This document shows positions 7,456 through 11,284 of a DNA stretch of 11,284 nt, piece by piece; the first letter of the stretch is position 1; every line of letters begins with the position of its first letter. This DNA is from Coemansia sp. RSA 1804 (lineage: Eukaryota > Kickxellomycota > Kickxellomycetes > Kickxellales > Kickxellaceae): NCBI GenBank assembly GCA_027578815.1, contig JANBTH010000792.1, positions 1 through 11,284 on the forward strand, in the 5' to 3' direction. A model generated the notes under the pieces. It had not been told where the DNA came from, did not search any database, and was given only the letters and a program-made list of their open reading frames with translations. Made by a program: the position numbers and the translations under genes.

Positions 7456-8631
7456 ATGCTTTTTAACTTTAAGCTTGTCGCTGCAGCTACAGTTGCTGCC
7501 GCACTTGCCACCGTTTCTGTTGCGACTGACAGCGACTCTGGCGTGGTTGACCTGACAGCCAAGAACTTTAAGAAGATCGTGGATGGGTCCAAGGACGTGC
7601 TTGTAAAGTTCTACGCCCCCTGGTGCGGCCACTGCAAGAGCATGGCCGACGACTACAAGGAGCTTGCCAAGGGATACGAGCACGCGGACGAGGTTGTTAT
7701 TGCAGAGGTTGATGGCGACAAGCACCGCGATCTGGGCAACAAGTTTGGAATCAAGGGCTTCCCGACCCTCAAGTTCTTTGCCAAAGGTGCGGATGTGGAA
7801 AAGCCAGAGGACTACACCGGCGGACGCGATCTGGACTCTCTGACTAACTTTGTTCGCGAGAAGACCAGCGTTGCTTCGCGTATCAAGAAGCCCATCTCCT
7901 ATGTGGCTGAATTCAACTACGAAAAGTTCAAGAGCGTTGCTCATGACGAGACCAAGTTTACGCTTGTCGAGTTCTTTGCGCCCTGGTGCGGCCATTGCAA
8001 GAATCTTGCGCCAATTTACGCAAAGCTTGCCGAGGTGTTCCAGAACGACGAGAATGTTGTTATTGCCAACTACGATGCCAGCGATGACGCCGAGATCAAG
8101 AAGGAGGTTACGATTCCCGGATTCCCAACCATCGTTGCCTTCCCTGCTGGCAAGGACGCCGAGAAGATCGAGTACGAGGGTGGCCGCACTCTCGAGGATC
8201 TGGTTGCCTTTGTCAACAAGCACGCAGGCACCCAGCGCACCACGCAGGGCTTCCTCGACCAGAGCGCCGGACGGCTGGAGACACTCGATGCTATTGCGCG
8301 CAAGTACATTGCGGCGTCAAAGGCCCAGCGCACAAAGCTTATCAGCAAGGCCAAGGATGCGGCCGACAAGGTCAAGGACAAGACGCAGGCCAAGTTTGCA
8401 AAGTACTACGTCAAGGTTATGGAGAAGATGAACTCTGCTTCGGACTTTGCCACCAAGGAGGCCGAGCGCCTAACTGGCATCATCAAGAGCGGCGCAGTTA
8501 GTGCAGGCAAGCTTGATGGCTTCACAATCCGCAAGAACGTTCTCAACGTCTTCCTGGGCAAGTCCAGCGACGAAGCTGCTGGCGAAAAGGAGGTTGAGGA
8601 GAAGGCTGACCGTCCAAAGGACGAGCTCTAA
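7456..8631 (+). CDS. ER protein disulfide isomerase, Trx-Trx-D type (ERp38/TigA-like)
   Basis: This 391-residue enzyme of the ER lumen forms, breaks and rearranges disulfides in secretory proteins. A signal peptide (about 1-23) is followed by two thioredoxin domains (about 27-135 and 146-257). Their active sites, APWCGHCK, have CGHC at 57-60 and 178-181, with cis-prolines in GFPT at P103 and P224. A helical ERp29-like D domain follows (about 265-366), then an acidic linker and the C-terminal ER-retrieval signal KDEL (388-391). This order and length match Neurospora ERp38, Aspergillus TigA and plant PDIL2-type proteins. Domain 1 is unusual: K51 replaces the buried glutamate seen in domain 2 (E172), and D65 replaces the helix proline of LAP in domain 2 (P186). 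The ATG has A at -3. The gene is intronless and its Lys codons are mostly AAG, which suggests strong expression. Regulation by the unfolded protein response is likely but inferred. Confidence 0.96.
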   Translation: MLFNFKLVAAATVAAALATVSVATDSDSGVVDLTAKNFKKIVDGSKDVLVKFYAPWCGHCKSMADDYKELAKGYEHADEVVIAEVDGDKHRDLGNKFGIKGFPTLKFFAKGADVEKPEDYTGGRDLDSLTNFVREKTSVASRIKKPISYVAEFNYEKFKSVAHDETKFTLVEFFAPWCGHCKNLAPIYAKLAEVFQNDENVVIANYDASDDAEIKKEVTIPGFPTIVAFPAGKDAEKIEYEGGRTLEDLVAFVNKHAGTQRTTQGFLDQSAGRLETLDAIARKYIAASKAQRTKLISKAKDAADKVKDKTQAKFAKYYVKVMEKMNSASDFATKEAERLTGIIKSGAVSAGKLDGFTIRKNVLNVFLGKSSDEAAGEKEVEEKADRPKDEL

Positions 8632-8716
8632 GCAGTGTACTGGTTGTGTCCATTCTGCTGCCTTCGTTTCTTGCAAGTGGCATTTTCCCCCTGTGTTTCT
8701 TTCTTTTCGTTCCATA

Positions 8717-8722
8717 AATAAA
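8717..8722 (+). terminator. Polyadenylation signal of the PDI gene
   Basis: AATAAA occurs 86 bases after the PDI stop codon, within an ATAAATAAAA run and after a T/C-rich 3' leader. This is the only canonical signal in this flank. Confidence 0.7.
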
Positions 8723-9094
8723 ACGATCCACAATCATATTACGAGGTCTTTGTTGAGGATATTGAGGCGATGTTATAATTGCGTTCTGGTCTCTGTGGAT
8801 ATTCCTTATGACTTTGTCTTGATCATGGTAAAGATAAAAAATCCAATCTTAGAAGCTAGAGGCCAAAGCCAGGGGAGATATGCTGGGCGAGAAAAGCCAG
8901 ACCAGCTAGCCATGGGGCGGGAGAATGGCCATAACCAACACAGATATTGCGCAGACATCTGAATAACGTAAAATGTAATACAAAGCCAAGACGCTTTTCG
9001 TTTTTGCCTTTTTTTCTCCACACGGTGCATCACTCTGTCAGGGTTTAGTTTCTTTGTTTCGTTTCACGCAAGTAGTTTTAATATATCTATTTAC
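8723..9094. other. Intergenic spacer between the PDI and PLPBP-like genes
   Basis: No gene is supported in this stretch. A CCAAT (about 8843) and a GGGGCGGGA motif (about 8914) may belong to the promoter of the next gene. The short open frames here have no recognisable product. Confidence 0.4.
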
Positions 9095-9103
9095 TATATA
9101 AAA
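9095..9103 (+). promoter_or_regulatory. TATA box of the PLPBP-like gene
   Basis: TATATAAAA is centred about 62 bases before the first ATG at 9161. A start of transcription near 9125-9130 would leave a leader of only about 30 bases before that ATG, which matters for start choice in this gene. Confidence 0.65.
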
Positions 9104-9160
9104 GAACGCAGCTAGCTACTCTAGCCGGTATCTCTTGGACTCTCCCCAACACAAACGTGC

Positions 9161-10000
9161 ATGCTGCTTGCTGCTATAAGCGCCGGAACCCTCGGAAGAG
9201 CATTATTACCGACAGCCAAACACACTAGTAGCCGCTTCTATTCACAACGAAACAAGCCAAAAAGGATGGAGACAGAGGAACATTGTACCACAGAGCGCAA
9301 GGCAGAGATTGCAGGCAGTCTGGCGGAGATCAACGCGATCGTTGAGCAGAAAAAGATGCTTAGAAGCGGGAGTCGAGGATCACGACTTGTGGCAGTCAGC
9401 AAGTACAAGCCAGCGTCGGATATACGGGCGGCATACGAAGCGGGACAGCGCCATTTTGGCGAGAACTACGTGCAGGAGCTGGCCGAGAAGGCGCACGCAC
9501 TGCCCACGGACATCCAATGGCACTTTATCGGGCGTCTACAGAGCAACAAGTGCAAGATACTGGCAGCCAACCCGAATCTGTGGGCAGTCGAGACGATCGA
9601 GGACGTCGGGAAGGCGCAGAGGCTGGACGATGCGTGGAGGGCCGCTGGGTACTCGCATCCGCTTAACGTGTATGTGCAGATCAATACCAGCAATGAGGAG
9701 AACAAGGGCGGTGCGGAGATAGGTGATGCCGAGACGGTTGTGCGCGGTATCGTTGACTCGTGTAGGAATCTCCGGGTGCTTGGACTCATGACTATCGGAT
9801 CCGTTGAGGGGTCGAGCCGGCGGCCAAACCCGGACTTTTTGGCCCTGGTGAAGCTGCGCGACGAGCTTGAGGCGAAGCTCGGTATCGAGTTGGAGCTGAG
9901 CATGGGCATGTCCGACGACTTTGAGCATGCCCTGGATCTTGGCTCCAACAATGTGCGTGTTGGATCCAGGATATTCGGAGGCCGCCCGCCAAAGAGCTAG
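9161..10000 (+). CDS. PLPBP: Pyridoxal-5'-phosphate homeostasis protein, YggS/PROSC/PLPBP family
   Basis: The 279-residue product is a single-domain TIM-barrel protein that binds and buffers pyridoxal phosphate and affects amino-acid and vitamin B6 balance; no enzymatic activity is established for the family. The PLP lysine is K81 in AVSKYKP. Other family motifs are HFGENYVQE (98-106), HFIGRLQSNK (121-130), GLMTIG (208-213), LSMGMSDDFEHAL (246-258) and VRVGSRIFG (265-273). Family members are usually about 230-270 residues, so the first 35 residues are an extension. They have no acidic residues, carry several Arg/Lys, and contain RFYS (25-28), a match to the R-3 mitochondrial processing motif. 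The ATG at 9161 has a weak context (T at -3, C at +4). The next ATG, M36 at 9266, is in frame with A at -3 and G at +4 and would yield the cytosolic core. No other ATG lies between them. The gene has no introns. Yeast YBL036C is the expected counterpart. Confidence 0.95.
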   Translation: MLLAAISAGTLGRALLPTAKHTSSRFYSQRNKPKRMETEEHCTTERKAEIAGSLAEINAIVEQKKMLRSGSRGSRLVAVSKYKPASDIRAAYEAGQRHFGENYVQELAEKAHALPTDIQWHFIGRLQSNKCKILAANPNLWAVETIEDVGKAQRLDDAWRAAGYSHPLNVYVQINTSNEENKGGAEIGDAETVVRGIVDSCRNLRVLGLMTIGSVEGSSRRPNPDFLALVKLRDELEAKLGIELELSMGMSDDFEHALDLGSNNVRVGSRIFGGRPPKS

Positions 10001-10124
10001 CCGAGATGACGATAGAATTGTTACTTTTTGCGAGTTTCTGGTTTAGATCTTTTATTGGGAGAGATGGCTGTGTTTGCTTGTTTAACTATTTGATCATTGA
10101 ATCCGCTTTTGCACCGATCTGGAT

Positions 10125-10796
10125 ATGGATAATGACGAGAGCAGAATCCGACACAGAGCATGCCGAAAAGGACCAGAAAGACATTGCTTCTGCCGGGCTG
10201 ACTCTCCGCCGATTGGCCCAAATCCGCGAAAAAGGAAAATGTTGGAACACAGCCCAGCGGTGCCGCACGTGCAAGGATCCAGGATTTGCAGCCAGATAGC
10301 GGCAGACAATCAGCAGCATGCACCTGAACAGAACAGGCAACCCTGTGCCGTCATCCTCCAATCCACACTTGAGAAGCCGTCTCAATCAGGACAGGACAAA
10401 GAAAGACCTCCCCCATCTCTCCGCCACTTTCTCTTTCTCGCTTTTTGGCGTTTCACAAGCCAAGGCCGAGAAAACAAAAGAAAAAGTGCGACTGTATCAG
10501 ATTTTGATCGATGGGACGACAAAGTGTTTGTGCGTGTGGAGAGACCAAGCCAGACAGCGAAAAAGGTGGCTTCTTTCCTCCTCTCCCTCTCTCTCCTGCG
10601 CTCGTTTGGTTCTCTCTACCACAACGACATTCGAAATATCCTTACTCTAGTACCATATATCTACCCGGGGCTTTCTATTGATCTTTTCTGCAAGTCTTAT
10701 TATACTCGAGACACCGAGCACGCAAAAGACGTCATCAATCGCGTTTTAATACGTATTCCAGCACCGAATATCAACCGCAGAGTCCCTCTTTTTTAG
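10125..10796 (+). CDS. Doubtful 223-residue open frame
   Basis: I do not recognise the product and doubt that it is a gene. In favour: the frame is open for 224 codons, and the ATG has G at -3 and G at +4. Against: it begins only 125 bases after the PLPBP-like stop, composition is rich in Arg, Pro, Ser and Cys without a domain or motif, and two stretches (10408-10440 and 10571-10619) are T/C-rich tracts that look like promoter or leader sequence, not codons. It ends at a TAG that overlaps the stop of the minus-strand frame from the right edge. A more likely reading is that this region is the promoter of a plus-strand gene lying to the right. Confidence 0.2.
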   Translation: MDNDESRIRHRACRKGPERHCFCRADSPPIGPNPRKRKMLEHSPAVPHVQGSRICSQIAADNQQHAPEQNRQPCAVILQSTLEKPSQSGQDKERPPPSLRHFLFLAFWRFTSQGRENKRKSATVSDFDRWDDKVFVRVERPSQTAKKVASFLLSLSLLRSFGSLYHNDIRNILTLVPYIYPGLSIDLFCKSYYTRDTEHAKDVINRVLIRIPAPNINRRVPLF

Positions 10797-11284
10797 ATCT
10801 CAATAGCGATGGATAGAAACCCAAGGTAAAATGAAGAGGAGTTTTCAGCAGTAGCCAAACGCCATATCATCCTGTTGTTCTGCTCTGTGTTGTATAATGG
10901 CCGCATGTGTAATGGAAGCATTGTTGCTGGAGAGGAGTTGTCTGCACGTTTAGATTGCATGCAAAGCGCATTCTGGCGCCTGCTGTATGTTGTATGTCGT
11001 TTGTTGCTGCTTGATGCCACAGACACGCAACCTCCGTCGTCGATGGGCTTTTGTGTATGTCTTGCGAAAATACCGCTTGATGCTTGCTCCTTCTGTCTGG
11101 CAAACGTGTTTCTTCTGGGCCGGGGACACGGGTGCTGGATACTGTGCGGCTTCTTGCCACGTCCATTGTTCCGCCTTGCTGTCTTTTTCTTTCTTTCTAC
11201 GCAGCCTGCAGCATCAAACAGAGCTGATGTGGTTGATGAGCCCTTATCTGGGGTAAAGAAAGAGAGAGAAGGAAAGGAGGGGAG
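10793..11284 (-). CDS. Possible 3' end of a minus-strand gene cut by the window edge
   Basis: One minus-strand frame is open from the right edge of the window to a TAA at 10793-10795, giving 163 residues without an internal stop. No start is visible at the upstream end, so it would be the C-terminal part of a longer gene. The first codons lie in a T/C-rich tract that ends in ACCCCAG near 11250, which could instead be a splice acceptor. The predicted peptide has a basic patch, ERKKKTARRNNGRGKK, and ends FYLGFLSIAIEI, but no domain that I recognise. A competing plus-strand exon-like signal lies in the same place. The call is therefore tentative. Confidence 0.25.
   Translation of the reverse strand, partial: LPSFPSLSFFTPDKGSSTTSALFDAAGCVERKKKTARRNNGRGKKPHSIQHPCPRPRRNTFARQKEQASSGIFARHTQKPIDDGGCVSVASSSNKRHTTYSRRQNALCMQSKRADNSSPATMLPLHMRPLYNTEQNNRMIWRLATAENSSSFYLGFLSIAIEI

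Noticed and set aside
7390..8223. 277-codon open frame on the minus strand opposite the PDI gene
   Set aside because: It is an antisense shadow. The plus strand encodes a clear PDI with two CGHC sites, and strong codon bias there leaves the opposite strand open.
9466..9951. 161-codon minus-strand open frame opposite the PLPBP-like gene
   Set aside because: It is an antisense shadow of a well-supported conserved gene.
1..11284. tRNA, rRNA, CRISPR array or transposon
   Set aside because: I looked for the GGTTCRA T-loop signature on both strands, regularly spaced repeats, and transposase or reverse-transcriptase motifs, and found none. A covariance-model search would be needed to exclude a divergent RNA gene.

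Overview
The window looks like nuclear DNA of an early-diverging fungus, probably a Kickxellomycete close to Coemansia. The sequence shows short spliceosomal introns with TACTAAC-type branch points, AATAAA signals, TATA boxes, pyrimidine-rich leaders, an ER-retained protein disulfide isomerase and an HSF-type transcription factor. The genus-level guess is inference: it rests on the resemblance of the decayed gene at the left to a large F-box/leucine-rich-like family that I recall from Coemansia proteomes, and it has not been checked by a search.

Layout. (1) 175-1892, minus: a nearly full-length but dead F-box/LRR-like gene with five in-frame stops and one frameshift. (2) 2553-4115, minus: an intronless HSF-domain transcription factor with a leucine-rich coiled coil and a His/Cys-rich tail. 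(3) 4116-5925: a long divergent intergenic region with no supported gene. (4) 5926-6834, plus: a three-exon gene for a small, very basic, probably nuclear protein of unknown function. Its second intron ends in a tandem NAGNAG acceptor and the protein ends in a PP1-docking-like motif. (5) 7456-8631, plus: an ER protein disulfide isomerase (two CGHC thioredoxin domains, an ERp29-like D domain, KDEL), with a TGACGTGG unfolded-protein-response-like site upstream. (6) 9161-10000, plus: a YggS/PROSC/PLPBP-family pyridoxal-phosphate homeostasis protein, with two in-frame starts that suggest mitochondrial and cytosolic forms. (7) 10001-11284: an unresolved end, with two long tail-to-tail open frames that overlap by four bases plus promoter-like and splice-like signals. 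I cannot confirm a gene there.

The genes do not form an evident pathway. They look like independent nuclear genes. The HSF-like regulator and the ER foldase both belong to the broad field of proteostasis, but nothing in the sequence links them. I did not find a mobile element, CRISPR array, rRNA or tRNA. I did not find a wholly new multi-gene system. The best leads are the dual-start PLPBP gene, the uncharacterised spliced basic protein, the UPR-like site before the PDI gene, and the pattern of decay in the F-box-like pseudogene.
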